Assembly: GCA_944321725.1 (NCBI GenBank)
Contig: CALUMI010000004.1
Coordinates: 59,229 to 123,228 of the forward strand
Origin: an uncultured Muribaculaceae bacterium
Lineage (GTDB): Bacteria > Bacteroidota > Bacteroidia > Bacteroidales > Muribaculaceae
Direction of reading: 5' to 3'
Length of the DNA stretch: 64,000 bases
The translations under genes were made by a program, and so were the position numbers. Below are positions 16,979 to 26,006 of this stretch, piece after piece. The notes beneath the pieces were generated by a model, which was given only the letters and a program-made list of their open reading frames with translations, was not told the origin of the DNA and did not search any database. How positions within the stretch are numbered: position 1 is the first letter of the stretch; each line of letters starts with the position of its first letter.

Positions 16979-18301
16979 TTATTCAGCCGACTGCCTGACT
17001 TTCGAGCCCGAAAGGGCGTAATAAAGGATATACAGCTCGCCGACGATGACAACAGTCCACGTCATGCGCCACACACCGCCCATCGCGTCGGCAAACACGC
17101 CCTGCAAAAGCGGGAGCAGAGAGCCGCCTATCACACCAATCATAAACACGCCCGAAGCCATCGACGTGTATTTTCCCAACTTGTTGACCGACAACGTAAA
17201 AATCGAGCCCCACATCACCGAATGGAAAAATCCGACAATGACGAGGAACCACGGGTTGTCGAACACAATGGCCAAAACAGTCGACACAGCCGCAAAAACA
17301 GCGGCCACGCCAAGCTGCACACGTGGAGAAACGCTCCGCATCGAGCTCGAAATCAGCCGCCCGACAAGCATTCCGCCCCAATACAGGGTAGCCATCAACG
17401 CCGGAATTGCAAAATTTATTCCGAATATAGTCAGGGAGTCAGAGCCGAAGAAAGAGAAAACCCGTCCGGATTTCTCCAATTCCATAGCGTACAGATTAAT
17501 ATTCTGCCCGACACAAACCTCTACCCCAACATAAAAGAATATCGCCACAATTCCCAATGTGAGATGGCTGAACGACCAAACCGACTTCTCCAACTTCTCG
17601 CCCGCCCCGGCTTTCGTGCCGGCAATGTCCGGAAGCCTCATCTTGGAAAGAATCAGCGCCACAACAAAAAACACGAGCGTAAGCACGAGAAAAGAGGTCT
17701 GTATCTGCCCAATCTCCAAATCTTCCACCGACAGTCCGCCAAACACAATCCCCGTCACAAAAAACGGAGCGAGAGTAGTGCCCAACGAATTGGCCGAGCC
17801 GCCTATGTTCAGACGCTGCACAGGCTGCGTGTTTTTCACATCGCAAGCCGTCAGATACGGATTAATCACCACCTGCAAAATCGTGGCAGCCGCTCCAACC
17901 ACATAAGAGCCTATCAGAAAGACCACAAAACCCCATGGCACTTTAGCCGAAGCCACCGTGAATTTCGCGTCGGGAAAGGCCGTAGTAAACACCGCCGAGA
18001 GCCAAAAAACCAGCAATCCCACCATCAATACAACCAAAGCCTGCAAGAGAGTGCGCTTATAACCGTATTTAGTCACCCACGAGGCACCTATCCCCCCGGT
18101 CAAGGGATATGCCAGAAACCACACGAAAGAAATCAGAGTGGCAAACGTGTTTTTCAACTCGCCGGCCTCGCTGAGAAACACCGTTTTCAACGGCCCTTGG
18201 AACTGCCCGTTTGCCGTAGTGAGAAAGCCGACAAAGAAAAACAGTATCACGAGAGTAACAAACGGGGCGAGATAATTCACTTGTCTGTCAGTCTTAACCA
18301 T
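16979..18301 (-). CDS. FucP-like sugar:H+ symporter (MFS)
   Basis: A 440-residue inner-membrane transporter with about 12 helices. It belongs to the fucose/glucose-galactose permease branch of the MFS: an N-terminal LFFFVGFLTTANGQFQGPLK helix, GGIGASWVTKYGYKRTLL and a second-half GGMLVGRLISSSMRSVSP loop. It would bring in monosaccharides or small glycosides released in the periplasm by the operon's glycosidases. It follows the GH3 gene by 11 bp and precedes the second UroD-family gene by 41 bp. Uptake of a methylated sugar would fit this context but is not shown by the sequence. Confidence 0.8.
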   Translation of the reverse strand: MVKTDRQVNYLAPFVTLVILFFFVGFLTTANGQFQGPLKTVFLSEAGELKNTFATLISFVWFLAYPLTGGIGASWVTKYGYKRTLLQALVVLMVGLLVFWLSAVFTTAFPDAKFTVASAKVPWGFVVFLIGSYVVGAAATILQVVINPYLTACDVKNTQPVQRLNIGGSANSLGTTLAPFFVTGIVFGGLSVEDLEIGQIQTSFLVLTLVFFVVALILSKMRLPDIAGTKAGAGEKLEKSVWSFSHLTLGIVAIFFYVGVEVCVGQNINLYAMELEKSGRVFSFFGSDSLTIFGINFAIPALMATLYWGGMLVGRLISSSMRSVSPRVQLGVAAVFAAVSTVLAIVFDNPWFLVIVGFFHSVMWGSIFTLSVNKLGKYTSMASGVFMIGVIGGSLLPLLQGVFADAMGGVWRMTWTVVIVGELYILYYALSGSKVRQSAE

Positions 18302-18312
18302 AATTACGGAAT

Positions 18313-20613
18313 TTAATCAACCAACTTGAATTTAGCGGACTTCACATCGGCACTGTTCCTGCCAATCATAACCTCGAAATCGCCCGCCTCACACACATAA
18401 TCAAGGTCGTAGTTATAGAACTTAAGCATATCGGCTGTTATCTCGAAATCCAAAGTGACAGACTCACCGGCTTTAATAAACACCTTCTTAAAGGCTTTCA
18501 GCTCTTTCAGAGGGCGTATGATGCTCGCATACACGTCCTTAATATAAAGCTGGACAGTTTCATAGCCATCGTATTTTCCAGTATTTCTCACGGTGACGCT
18601 CGCCGTCAGCCTGCCTTTTTCGCCCATAGAGTCATGGTCGAGAGTTATGTCGCCGTATTCAAACGTGGTATAGCTCAAGCCGTAGCCGAAAGGAAACAAG
18701 GGCTCGTTGGAAACATCAAGATACCCGCTACGGAATTTCTGGAACCATTGGTCCATCGGTTTTCCCGTGTTCTTGCAATTATAGTATATAGGAATCTGTC
18801 CCACGTTGACAGGCCATGTCGAAGTCAGCTTTCCGCTCGGATTGACATCGCCGAAGAGCACATCGCCAATGGCATAGGCCGCTTCAGTGCCACCAAACCA
18901 CGTGTTGAGAATGGCAGGCACATTTTCCTTTTCCCACGTGATTGTGAGAGGCCGCCCCGTGAACAAAACCAAGACAACAGGTTTGCCGGTTTTTACAAGC
19001 TCTTTCAACAAATCCTGCTGCGGCTTGGGCAAATTCAAATCCGTGCGGCTGCTCGACTCCCCGCTCATTTCCGTAGACTCGCCAAGCGTGGCGACAATCA
19101 CATCGGCCTTAGCCGCAACATCAAGAGCCTCTTTCAAAATCTCCTCATCGGAGCGATTATCCTTTTCAAACTCTTTGCCAAAATACACACGCTTGGCGTA
19201 TTCCTCGCTTTCGAAAGGCTGGCATCCACGCGCATACAGCACCTCAGCCTTTCCGCCGGACACTTCTTTCAAGCCCTCCACCACAGTTGCGGCACGATAA
19301 ATGTCGTGGGGATAGAACCACGGGCCCAACATCATCGGACGGTTGTTGCCATGAGGCCCTATGACCGCGATAGTGGCATCTTTCCTCAACGGCAGGATAT
19401 TACCCTCATTCTTGAGCAGCACAAAGCTCTCGCCAGCCAATTTGCGCGCAACTGCGCGATGCTCGTCGGTAAAGAAGTCCTTGTCAGGCCGACTCTCGTC
19501 GATATATTTATACGGGTCGTCAAACAAGCCCAATTTATATTTCGCCTCAAGCACCCTCCGGCAGGAACGGTCGAGCACATACATAGGCACCCGTCCGGAC
19601 TTGACAGCTTCCGGCAGCATGTAGTGATAGGCATAAGCCTCCATATCGATGTCAGTCCCGGCCTCCAACGCGCGGATTGTGGTTGACACCGGGTCGCCTA
19701 TGCCATGCCGCGGCAAATCGTTGATGCCGGCATAGTCGGTAACGACCAGGCCATCAAATCCCCACTGCTTGCGCAACACCTCATCGAGCAGCCATTTGTT
19801 GGCAGTAGCCGGCACATTGTCGACCTCGTTGAACGACGACATTACCGTAGCGGCACCGGCCTCAACCGCAGCCTTATAGGGAGGAAAATAATCATTATAC
19901 ATACGCAAACGGCTCATATCCACCGTGCTATAGTCCCTGCCCGCATCGGGAGCCCCATAGAGGGCAAAATGCTTGACAGTGGCCAATATCTGGGTGTCGG
20001 ACTCAAAGCCCGGCTCACCCTGATAGCCTCTGACCATAGCCTTCGCCATCTCGCTGCCAAGATAAGGGTCCTCACCGGCACCCTCAACCACACGCCCCCA
20101 ACGAGGGTCGCGGGAGATGTCGACCATCGGGCTGAAAGTCCAGCACACGCCGTCGGCACTTGCCTCGACAGCGGCAACACGGGCCATCTGCTCAATCAAA
20201 TCCATATTCCAAGAGGCGGCCATGCCGAGCGGCACAGGAAACCCCGTCTCGTATCCGTGTATGACATCCATAGCAAACATCATCGGAATTTTCAGACGGC
20301 TTTCCTCAACCGCAACCTTTTGATACTGCATCACCTTATCCACACCTTTGGCGTTGAGCACAGAGCCCACTTCACCACGCCGTATCATCTCTGCTTTCTG
20401 CTGTCCCGGGCTATTGACTTGCTGCTCGCCCGAAACAATATCGTCGCCACCGGAAATCTGGTGAAGCTGACCGATTTTCTCCTCAATGGTCATCTTGTTC
20501 ATCAAATCCGTGATGAATCTGTCCATTTTCACATCATTCTCGTCGGGCGACGCACCAAAAGCGAATCCACCCGCCACAAGCATCAAAAATGCCGACGCAA
20601 ATATTTTTTTCAT
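18313..20613 (-). CDS. bglX: GH3 beta-glucosidase, BglX-type
   Basis: A 766-residue periplasmic glycosidase with a signal peptide (MKKIFASAFLMLVAGGFAFG). The GH3 N-terminal barrel shows DVIHG at 116-120, the KHF substrate motif at 214-216 and the nucleophile D293 in VVTDYAGIND. The alpha/beta sandwich domain (VIGPHGNNRP) and a C-terminal fibronectin III-like domain follow. The length and domain order are those of BglX, which removes terminal beta-glucose (or xylose/galactose) from oligosaccharides or glycosides. It starts 6 bp after the MetH-activation-domain gene and is co-transcribed with it. This unusual neighbour suggests that the released sugar or aglycone may feed the methyl-transfer enzymes. 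Confidence 0.88.
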   Translation of the reverse strand: MKKIFASAFLMLVAGGFAFGASPDENDVKMDRFITDLMNKMTIEEKIGQLHQISGGDDIVSGEQQVNSPGQQKAEMIRRGEVGSVLNAKGVDKVMQYQKVAVEESRLKIPMMFAMDVIHGYETGFPVPLGMAASWNMDLIEQMARVAAVEASADGVCWTFSPMVDISRDPRWGRVVEGAGEDPYLGSEMAKAMVRGYQGEPGFESDTQILATVKHFALYGAPDAGRDYSTVDMSRLRMYNDYFPPYKAAVEAGAATVMSSFNEVDNVPATANKWLLDEVLRKQWGFDGLVVTDYAGINDLPRHGIGDPVSTTIRALEAGTDIDMEAYAYHYMLPEAVKSGRVPMYVLDRSCRRVLEAKYKLGLFDDPYKYIDESRPDKDFFTDEHRAVARKLAGESFVLLKNEGNILPLRKDATIAVIGPHGNNRPMMLGPWFYPHDIYRAATVVEGLKEVSGGKAEVLYARGCQPFESEEYAKRVYFGKEFEKDNRSDEEILKEALDVAAKADVIVATLGESTEMSGESSSRTDLNLPKPQQDLLKELVKTGKPVVLVLFTGRPLTITWEKENVPAILNTWFGGTEAAYAIGDVLFGDVNPSGKLTSTWPVNVGQIPIYYNCKNTGKPMDQWFQKFRSGYLDVSNEPLFPFGYGLSYTTFEYGDITLDHDSMGEKGRLTASVTVRNTGKYDGYETVQLYIKDVYASIIRPLKELKAFKKVFIKAGESVTLDFEITADMLKFYNYDLDYVCEAGDFEVMIGRNSADVKSAKFKLVD

Positions 20614-20619
20614 AACATA

Positions 20620-21327
20620 TCAGGTTTTATGTAGTTTTCTGTTTTTTTGATTCTTAATACACGAAGTCATTTTGCAAATCGCACATCCATAAGGCAATTT
20701 TTTGACCGAAGCCCCCACCGCAATTATTCCGCTCACCGATTTTACGGGCAACATCAGGCATGAGCCCGTCAAAGAGATGCCCGTCCGTCCGTCAGCCGGA
20801 AGCAGGCTGAAAAGCCGTTTTTGGTCGGAGAGAGGCCAATCGCAATATCCCGGACTGTAATTGTTGCTTATGCGCCATCCCCTGCCCTCAACATTCTTTG
20901 AGAGAGTGTCGACAAGCACCGCGACGACAGCCTCCGCCAAGACAGAGCCCAAAGTGTCGGCAATCAACGCCCCAACCATATCGCCAGCTTCCTTGTAGTT
21001 TTTGCAATACTCATCGAAACCGCCACCTATGGTAGCCGTGAATAGCGCATAGCAATCCGCCCCTTTCATGGCGTGTGTGATTATCCGTCCCGGAGCCAAC
21101 TCGACATCACCGACAACCACACGGTCGTTGCCCTTCACATATCCGTCGAGCAAGACATAGCCGAAATGAGGCTTCACCACCGACCGCAAATCATCCAATA
21201 TTTTATCAATCAATGATCTGACATAGTCGCTCGGGGCATAATCGCCATAGCCCATCAGCCGCAACGCCTCCCCCAAGTCGAAGGAAAGCCTGTCGAAACC
21301 GCAGTCAAAATAACCTATCTCTCTCAT
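20620..21327 (-). CDS. Stand-alone MetH activation-domain-like protein with Cys cluster
   Basis: A 235-residue protein resembling the C-terminal reactivation domain of cobalamin-dependent methionine synthase. That domain binds SAM and rescues oxidised cobalamin by reductive methylation. The signature loop here is ISNNYSPGYCDWPLSDQ (about 153-169), comparable to the RPAPGYPACPDH loop of MetH. Unlike the MetH domain it ends in a CX2CX4C cluster (YGCAICKMTSC, near 213-223), which might bind iron-sulfur or receive electrons. I chose ATG 21327; a TTG two codons upstream is also possible. It is placed 15 bp after the first UroD-family gene and 6 bp before bglX. The likely job is to keep the corrinoid protein at 22374 active, in place of the RACE-type activators of other O-demethylase systems. 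Confidence 0.75.
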   Translation of the reverse strand: MREIGYFDCGFDRLSFDLGEALRLMGYGDYAPSDYVRSLIDKILDDLRSVVKPHFGYVLLDGYVKGNDRVVVGDVELAPGRIITHAMKGADCYALFTATIGGGFDEYCKNYKEAGDMVGALIADTLGSVLAEAVVAVLVDTLSKNVEGRGWRISNNYSPGYCDWPLSDQKRLFSLLPADGRTGISLTGSCLMLPVKSVSGIIAVGASVKKLPYGCAICKMTSCIKNQKNRKLHKT

Positions 21328-21342
21328 CGCCAATATTCCTTC

Positions 21343-22356
21343 CTATCTCGAAAGATTAAATTGCTCCACAGCACGATAAAAAGCCTCAATGTTGCACACA
21401 GGCGTATGCGGAGGGACATCGCAACCGGAAGAAATCACAAAATTATCGTATCCGGCAGTTTGCTCCAACAGTTTGGCAGTGGCCTCATACAGCTCGTCGG
21501 GCGAAGCCTGCCGGAACAGCACCACAGGGTCGATATTCCCCATGACAAGCACATCTTCCGGACAAGCGTCGAGAGCTTCCACCATATCGATGGCATTACC
21601 GAAATGGTAAGCGGCTGCACCCGTCTCAAGCATTGCCGGCGTACACTGCCCGGTGTTGCCGCAATTATGGAGTATCACCATGAAATCATCATCCTGCACC
21701 GCCTCGATGATTTTCCTGACATACTTTGAAGAGAATTGGCTGCACCCGTCGTTCGACAACAGGCCGGCAGCCGGCTCTGCAATCAGCACGCCCTGTATGC
21801 CCTGCTTTTTCAACTCGGCGCAATAAGCCGTCAGAAACTCCGTACATTTATCAAGCAGCAGCTCCGCCACCTCCGGCTCGCAATAGCACGCCATCATGAA
21901 TTCCGACATGTCATAAAGCCGTCCCGCCAAAGAGAACGGGCCAATCATCCCTCCGAAAACCGGCTTATCGGTGATGTTCTCAGCCGCCAACCTGTTGGCC
22001 AACAGATACTGACCTATTCTGCCTTTGTCCATGCCCGGCACCTCAAGGCGCCGCACCTCATCGATGTTTCCCACCAATTTTCCCACAACAGTAGGGATGT
22101 CGTCCTTAGGAAAATCGACTTTTGCTCCAAAAGCCTCCGCCTCGACAGTAAGGTCCATAATCACCGAGCAGGCAGCCGACGGAAAACGCTCGTCGAGCGC
22201 CTTAATAGCCTGAAAATGCACCTGCCCGTCGGTCACAGCGTCGTAGACCGTCCTGCCCGTCATCTCGATGCCCGGGTGGGTCATAATGGGAATGGCGACA
22301 CGCTTTTTTCCGGCCATCACCATTCCCGCCCAATCTCTCATATTCATTTTTCTCAT
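21343..22356 (-). CDS. UroD/MtaA-family corrinoid methyltransferase, copy 1
   Basis: A 337-residue TIM-barrel protein close to MtaA/CmuA-type enzymes, which move methyl groups between a corrinoid protein and an acceptor or donor. It carries H230-x-C232-G in ILHNCGN and C312 in SSGCDVP as the expected zinc ligands. It also has the GGMIGPFSLAGRL and EPAAGLLSNDGCSQF blocks typical of this branch. It lies 17 bp after the corrinoid protein gene, its obvious partner. Bacteroidales are not known to make coenzyme M, so tetrahydrofolate, homocysteine or another acceptor is more likely. The direction and substrate remain open. Confidence 0.8.
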   Translation of the reverse strand: MRKMNMRDWAGMVMAGKKRVAIPIMTHPGIEMTGRTVYDAVTDGQVHFQAIKALDERFPSAACSVIMDLTVEAEAFGAKVDFPKDDIPTVVGKLVGNIDEVRRLEVPGMDKGRIGQYLLANRLAAENITDKPVFGGMIGPFSLAGRLYDMSEFMMACYCEPEVAELLLDKCTEFLTAYCAELKKQGIQGVLIAEPAAGLLSNDGCSQFSSKYVRKIIEAVQDDDFMVILHNCGNTGQCTPAMLETGAAAYHFGNAIDMVEALDACPEDVLVMGNIDPVVLFRQASPDELYEATAKLLEQTAGYDNFVISSGCDVPPHTPVCNIEAFYRAVEQFNLSR

Positions 22357-22373
22357 AGTTCTATCGACTGAAT

Positions 22374-23015
22374 TTATGCAACACCGAGCAATTCCTTTGC
22401 CTTCACCACCGCCGAATTAGCGCTGTCGCTATATCCGTCGGCCCCTATCTCGCGGGCAAAGCCCTCGCTGACAGGCGCGCCGCCCACCATCACTTTCACT
22501 TTGTCGCGCAATCCGGCATCCTGCAATGCCTTAATAACCGATTTCATATATGGCATGGTCGTTGTGAGCAACGCGCTCAACCCGACAATCGACGCATTGT
22601 TCTCCCTGACGGCACCAATGAATTTCTCCGCATCGACATCCACGCCAAGATCGACAACTTTGAAACCGCATCCCTCAAACATGGAGCCGACAAGATTTTT
22701 TCCTATGTCGTGGAGGTCGCCCTTGACCGTGCCAATCACCACCGTACCGAGCATTAAGGATGTGTTCTCGCCTTTCAGCAAGGGTTGTATGAGAGAAAGC
22801 GACATTTTCATGGCCCGTCCCGCCATAAGCAATTCAGGGACAAACACTTTATGCTGCTCGAATCGCCGTCCGATTTCTTCCATTGCCTTGATAAGATAAT
22901 CATCGATCAAAACCTTCGGCTGTATGTTTTCCGCAAGAGCCGCTTTTGTCACTTCCAAAGCCGCATTGTGATTACCTTTCAGTATCGCCTCGTAAAGTTC
23001 TTTCAAATCTGTCAT
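22374..23015 (-). CDS. Methyltransferase cognate corrinoid protein (MtaC/MtbC-like)
   Basis: A 213-residue cytosolic carrier of a methyl-corrinoid. Residues about 1-85 are the helical cap domain (DDYLIKAMEEIGRRFE, then FVPELLMAGRAM). Residues about 90-213 form the B12-binding Rossmann domain with D100-L-H102-D-I-G105, whose His should be the lower axial ligand. VGLSALLTTTMP and a VGGAPV loop complete the site. The length matches MtaC, MtbC and vanillate O-demethylase corrinoid proteins. It follows the GH13 gene by 32 bp, so it is transcribed with the polysaccharide genes. It is the core of the proposed methyl-transfer module with the UroD-type genes and the activator. Confidence 0.9.
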   Translation of the reverse strand: MTDLKELYEAILKGNHNAALEVTKAALAENIQPKVLIDDYLIKAMEEIGRRFEQHKVFVPELLMAGRAMKMSLSLIQPLLKGENTSLMLGTVVIGTVKGDLHDIGKNLVGSMFEGCGFKVVDLGVDVDAEKFIGAVRENNASIVGLSALLTTTMPYMKSVIKALQDAGLRDKVKVMVGGAPVSEGFAREIGADGYSDSANSAVVKAKELLGVA

Positions 23016-23047
23016 GTCTGTTTTCTATTATAGATTGTTGTTAAATT

Positions 23048-24898
23048 TCACTCAAAATATATCACCACCGAACCGTTTCCCGGCAGTTTCAAAGGCTCGC
23101 CTTTCACTATCCGCCGTCCGGAAAAAATGTCGACACCCGACTCCTTTCCCGCCAGACGCTCCCCGAAACGGTTCCAATCCAAGAGAGCCTCACCGTCGTT
23201 GCCGTTGACGGCAACCATCACACACTCATCGCCGTCGTAGCGGAAATAGGTGTAGACATCGGCCTCCGGCACAAAGTGCATCAGCTTACCACGGCACACC
23301 ACAGGATGCCGCTTGCGAAAATGCAACAAAGTCCGCACATGGGCAAACATTTCGGCCTGCCGGCTGTCGCGCTCCGAAGCGTCGAACAAATCGAGAGTAT
23401 CCTCCGGCCAACCGCCCGGAAAATCAGGCCGGTTCTTATGCGGTCCGCCACGCGAATCGTTCTCGAAGAGCAGCTCCGTGCCATAAATCAGCTGCGGCGT
23501 GCCACGCAGCGTCATCAGCATTGTCATCACCGTCTTCACTTTATCAAGGTTCTTACCAAGCATATTGTAAATACGGTCGATGTCGTGATTGTCGGCAAAA
23601 GTGACCAGCTCACGAGCCGCGTCGCGATAAAGGAAATCCTGCGCTATGACATTATAGACGGCTTTCGTCGTTCCGCCCCACATCTCCACATCGCTTGTCA
23701 AGGCGGTAACAAGAGCCCTCTGCAAAGGAAAGTCCATTGCCATCGGCAGGTTGCTCGCAAATCCGTTATATTTTTTATAATCTCCAACCCAAAACGACAA
23801 AAACGCCGGATTGTCGTTCCACACTTCCCCCACAAATCTCATTTGCGGGTATTCTTTCCTGATATTTGCCGTCCATTCGCTGCCTGCCCGTCCCATGTAG
23901 AAATAGGTGTCGACCCTCAACGCGTCGAGGTCGGCATACTCAATCCACCACACAGCCATTTGCGTCAGATATTTCAGCACAAACGGATTGTCGAGGTTCA
24001 TGTCGGGCATACAATCGTAGAGCCAAGTCTTCCCTTGCAAATTCACGTCGGAGGCAGAAGCGTGCAAATCGCTCAAAGGAGGCAAGGCAAAGCTGCCGGG
24101 AGTGGCAGAAAGCTCATGCCTGTTGACCCAGTCGGAGAAAGGCAGGTCGCTCATCCACCAATGCCCCGATCCACAGTGGTTAGGCACTACATCCTGAATG
24201 ATTTTCAGCCCTTTAGAATGAGCCAAACGCACAAAATCACGATACAGCTCATTCGTGCCGAAATGCGGGTCGACGCGATAATAGTCGGAAATGGCGTAAT
24301 GATGATAAAATTGGTTGTCCTCAAGCATCGGAGTAGGCCAAATGGCAGTCACGCCAAGGTCGGCAATATAATCCAACCGGTCAATCATGCCCTGAATGTC
24401 GCCACCATGCCTCACATCCATGCGCGAACGGTCGAGCTGCTGAACCGAGCCTTTCACCTCCACCAAATCGTTGCCGGTGTCGCCATTGGCAAAGCGGTCG
24501 GGGACTATCAGATAGATTGCGTCGTCGGGGGTAATCCCGCGCCGCAGTGAAGAGCCGTCGCGCCGCGGCAATATCTCATAGGCGATTTTCGCCGCCGCGC
24601 CATCTTTCTCAACCGACAAGACATACTTGCCGGCTTTCTCCACGTCCATGTCGACAAAAAGATAGTTAGGACTGTCGGCCTCATAAATCCGCGCCACATC
24701 CAAACCTTCGCCATCGACAGTGACCGACGCGCCTTTAAGGTCGTCGCCGTAGAGCATCAACTGCAATCCGGTGTTCATTCCCTCCCACCAGCAAAGAGGC
24801 TCGCACCGCTCAATATCGACAGCTCTTGCTTCCGCAATACACGGAAGCAAAGCCATCGAAACAAACACTATTTTATATTTATGGAGCTTATTTCTCAT
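23048..24898 (-). CDS. GH13 alpha-amylase/neopullulanase (SusA-like)
   Basis: A 616-residue periplasmic enzyme acting on alpha-glucans or maltodextrins. It has a Sec signal (hydrophobic residues about 9-25), an Ig-like N-terminal cyclomaltodextrinase domain (to about 110) and a GH13 barrel. Catalytic residues are visible: nucleophile D330 in LRVDTY, acid/base E358 in VGEVW and D439 in FADNHDI. A short beta domain ends the protein. The start overlaps the SusE-like stop by 11 bp, showing coupling. It is similar in layout to SusA. With SusC, SusD and the SusE-like protein it points to an alpha-glucan-related ligand, although the rest of the operon targets other bonds. Confidence 0.88.
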   Translation of the reverse strand: MRNKLHKYKIVFVSMALLPCIAEARAVDIERCEPLCWWEGMNTGLQLMLYGDDLKGASVTVDGEGLDVARIYEADSPNYLFVDMDVEKAGKYVLSVEKDGAAAKIAYEILPRRDGSSLRRGITPDDAIYLIVPDRFANGDTGNDLVEVKGSVQQLDRSRMDVRHGGDIQGMIDRLDYIADLGVTAIWPTPMLEDNQFYHHYAISDYYRVDPHFGTNELYRDFVRLAHSKGLKIIQDVVPNHCGSGHWWMSDLPFSDWVNRHELSATPGSFALPPLSDLHASASDVNLQGKTWLYDCMPDMNLDNPFVLKYLTQMAVWWIEYADLDALRVDTYFYMGRAGSEWTANIRKEYPQMRFVGEVWNDNPAFLSFWVGDYKKYNGFASNLPMAMDFPLQRALVTALTSDVEMWGGTTKAVYNVIAQDFLYRDAARELVTFADNHDIDRIYNMLGKNLDKVKTVMTMLMTLRGTPQLIYGTELLFENDSRGGPHKNRPDFPGGWPEDTLDLFDASERDSRQAEMFAHVRTLLHFRKRHPVVCRGKLMHFVPEADVYTYFRYDGDECVMVAVNGNDGEALLDWNRFGERLAGKESGVDIFSGRRIVKGEPLKLPGNGSVVIYFE

Positions 24899-25985
24899 AG
24901 AACACGTAATGACCGGTCAAGTCGCAGAATTTCACGTAATAAGTGCCCGCTTTCGTCACACTTATAGCACCGCTGCCGGAGTCTTTTCCATAGGGAAATG
25001 TGGTCCCCGCCCAAGTAGCGGAGCCGCTTTCAAAGACAACGTCGCCCTCCGAGAGTCGCACATCGTCGGCAAACCAGATATGAGTGTCGTAGAAAGCCTG
25101 CTCCAACTCCACCGTACCGCCGGCAGCCGAGCCCGACATGGACACTGCGGCATATTCCGGCGCACCTGCCGCGTCGTAAGGCACCATCGAGAACGACATG
25201 TCGCTCAAGCTGCAAGTTATCGTGTAGTATCCGCCTTCCGCCGGCTCGACATTGGCGCCTGTCAACGACAGTTTGCCGTCGGTCACGCCATATTGTGTGT
25301 AAGTGCCCAAATCACCATCGGCCTGAAATTTTATCTGCCCCTCATAAGTCACGGGGTCAAAACCGAGAAAATGCCCTGTATAGGTGTCTTTAGCCAAAGG
25401 GTCGTCGCGAAACATTACATAACGGTAATTATTAATATCCCACGCATAGGGGTCGCCGGTAAGCCAAGCCCCGAACATGGAGCCGAGCAAATGGAAAGGC
25501 GCCATGGCGTAGGAAGTCACATTGACCGACTGCGTGGACTCTGAATAAAGCTCCGGAAGAGCCGGAGTTGACGAGCCGAGCACCATCGGTTTAGCCTTTA
25601 CCCTCACCAAGAGGTCGGCAGGCACACCCATCGGCATCCCGAGGCTGTGCATTATGGTGTTGAGATTGTCGGAAGTCACACCGGCCTCCAACAAACCGTT
25701 GCCAACAACGATTTCCTGCACTTCCGAGAAATCGGCTGAAGCAGAAAACTGCAAAGAATAGGCGGAAGAAACGTTTCTTCCGAAATCGGCGGGAGTCCAC
25801 GAGAATACAAATGCCGTGTCGGCCGCGTTGTCGGACGAGCAAACCAACGGCTCGTCGGTATCAACCATAAAATTGCCCGGCGCGGCCGTAGGGGCAAGGA
25901 CGATATTGTCCAAATCGGTGTCGCAAGAGCAAAACGCCACAAGCGTCAGACAAACAGCCGATAAATTTCTAATTATATTTTTCAT
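24888..25985 (-). CDS. SusE/SusF-like outer-membrane glycan-binding lipoprotein
   Basis: A surface lipoprotein of 365 residues (lipobox FCSC followed by DTDLDNIVL). The N-terminal SusE-type Ig domain (FVFSWTPADFG ... YSLQFSASADF) is recognisable. It is followed by two beta-sandwich segments, of which the last ends GTYYVKFCDLTGHYVF, as in SusE/SusF starch-binding modules. It would bind glycan at the cell surface beside SusC and SusD. I chose ATG 25985; an in-frame ATG at 25997 adds four residues before it. It starts 21 bp after SusD and overlaps the GH13 start. Only one such gene is present, where the classical sus operon has two. Confidence 0.8.
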   Translation of the reverse strand: MKNIIRNLSAVCLTLVAFCSCDTDLDNIVLAPTAAPGNFMVDTDEPLVCSSDNAADTAFVFSWTPADFGRNVSSAYSLQFSASADFSEVQEIVVGNGLLEAGVTSDNLNTIMHSLGMPMGVPADLLVRVKAKPMVLGSSTPALPELYSESTQSVNVTSYAMAPFHLLGSMFGAWLTGDPYAWDINNYRYVMFRDDPLAKDTYTGHFLGFDPVTYEGQIKFQADGDLGTYTQYGVTDGKLSLTGANVEPAEGGYYTITCSLSDMSFSMVPYDAAGAPEYAAVSMSGSAAGGTVELEQAFYDTHIWFADDVRLSEGDVVFESGSATWAGTTFPYGKDSGSGAISVTKAGTYYVKFCDLTGHYVFYEK

Positions 25986-26006
25986 AACAACTGTCATTTT
26001 TTAAGA

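Noticed and set aside
17222..18316. 364-codon frame opposite the FucP-like transporter
   Set aside because: Product is rich in His, Arg and Gln without hydrophobic or domain structure; the transporter on the other strand is certain.
15927..22356. UroD-family genes as haem-synthesis HemE
   Set aside because: Both carry the HxCG and late Cys zinc ligands of the corrinoid methyltransferase branch and lie with a corrinoid protein.
23276..24550. Long plus-strand frame of 424 codons opposite the GH13 gene
   Set aside because: The GH13 frame has all catalytic residues; the antisense product shows no motif or signal.
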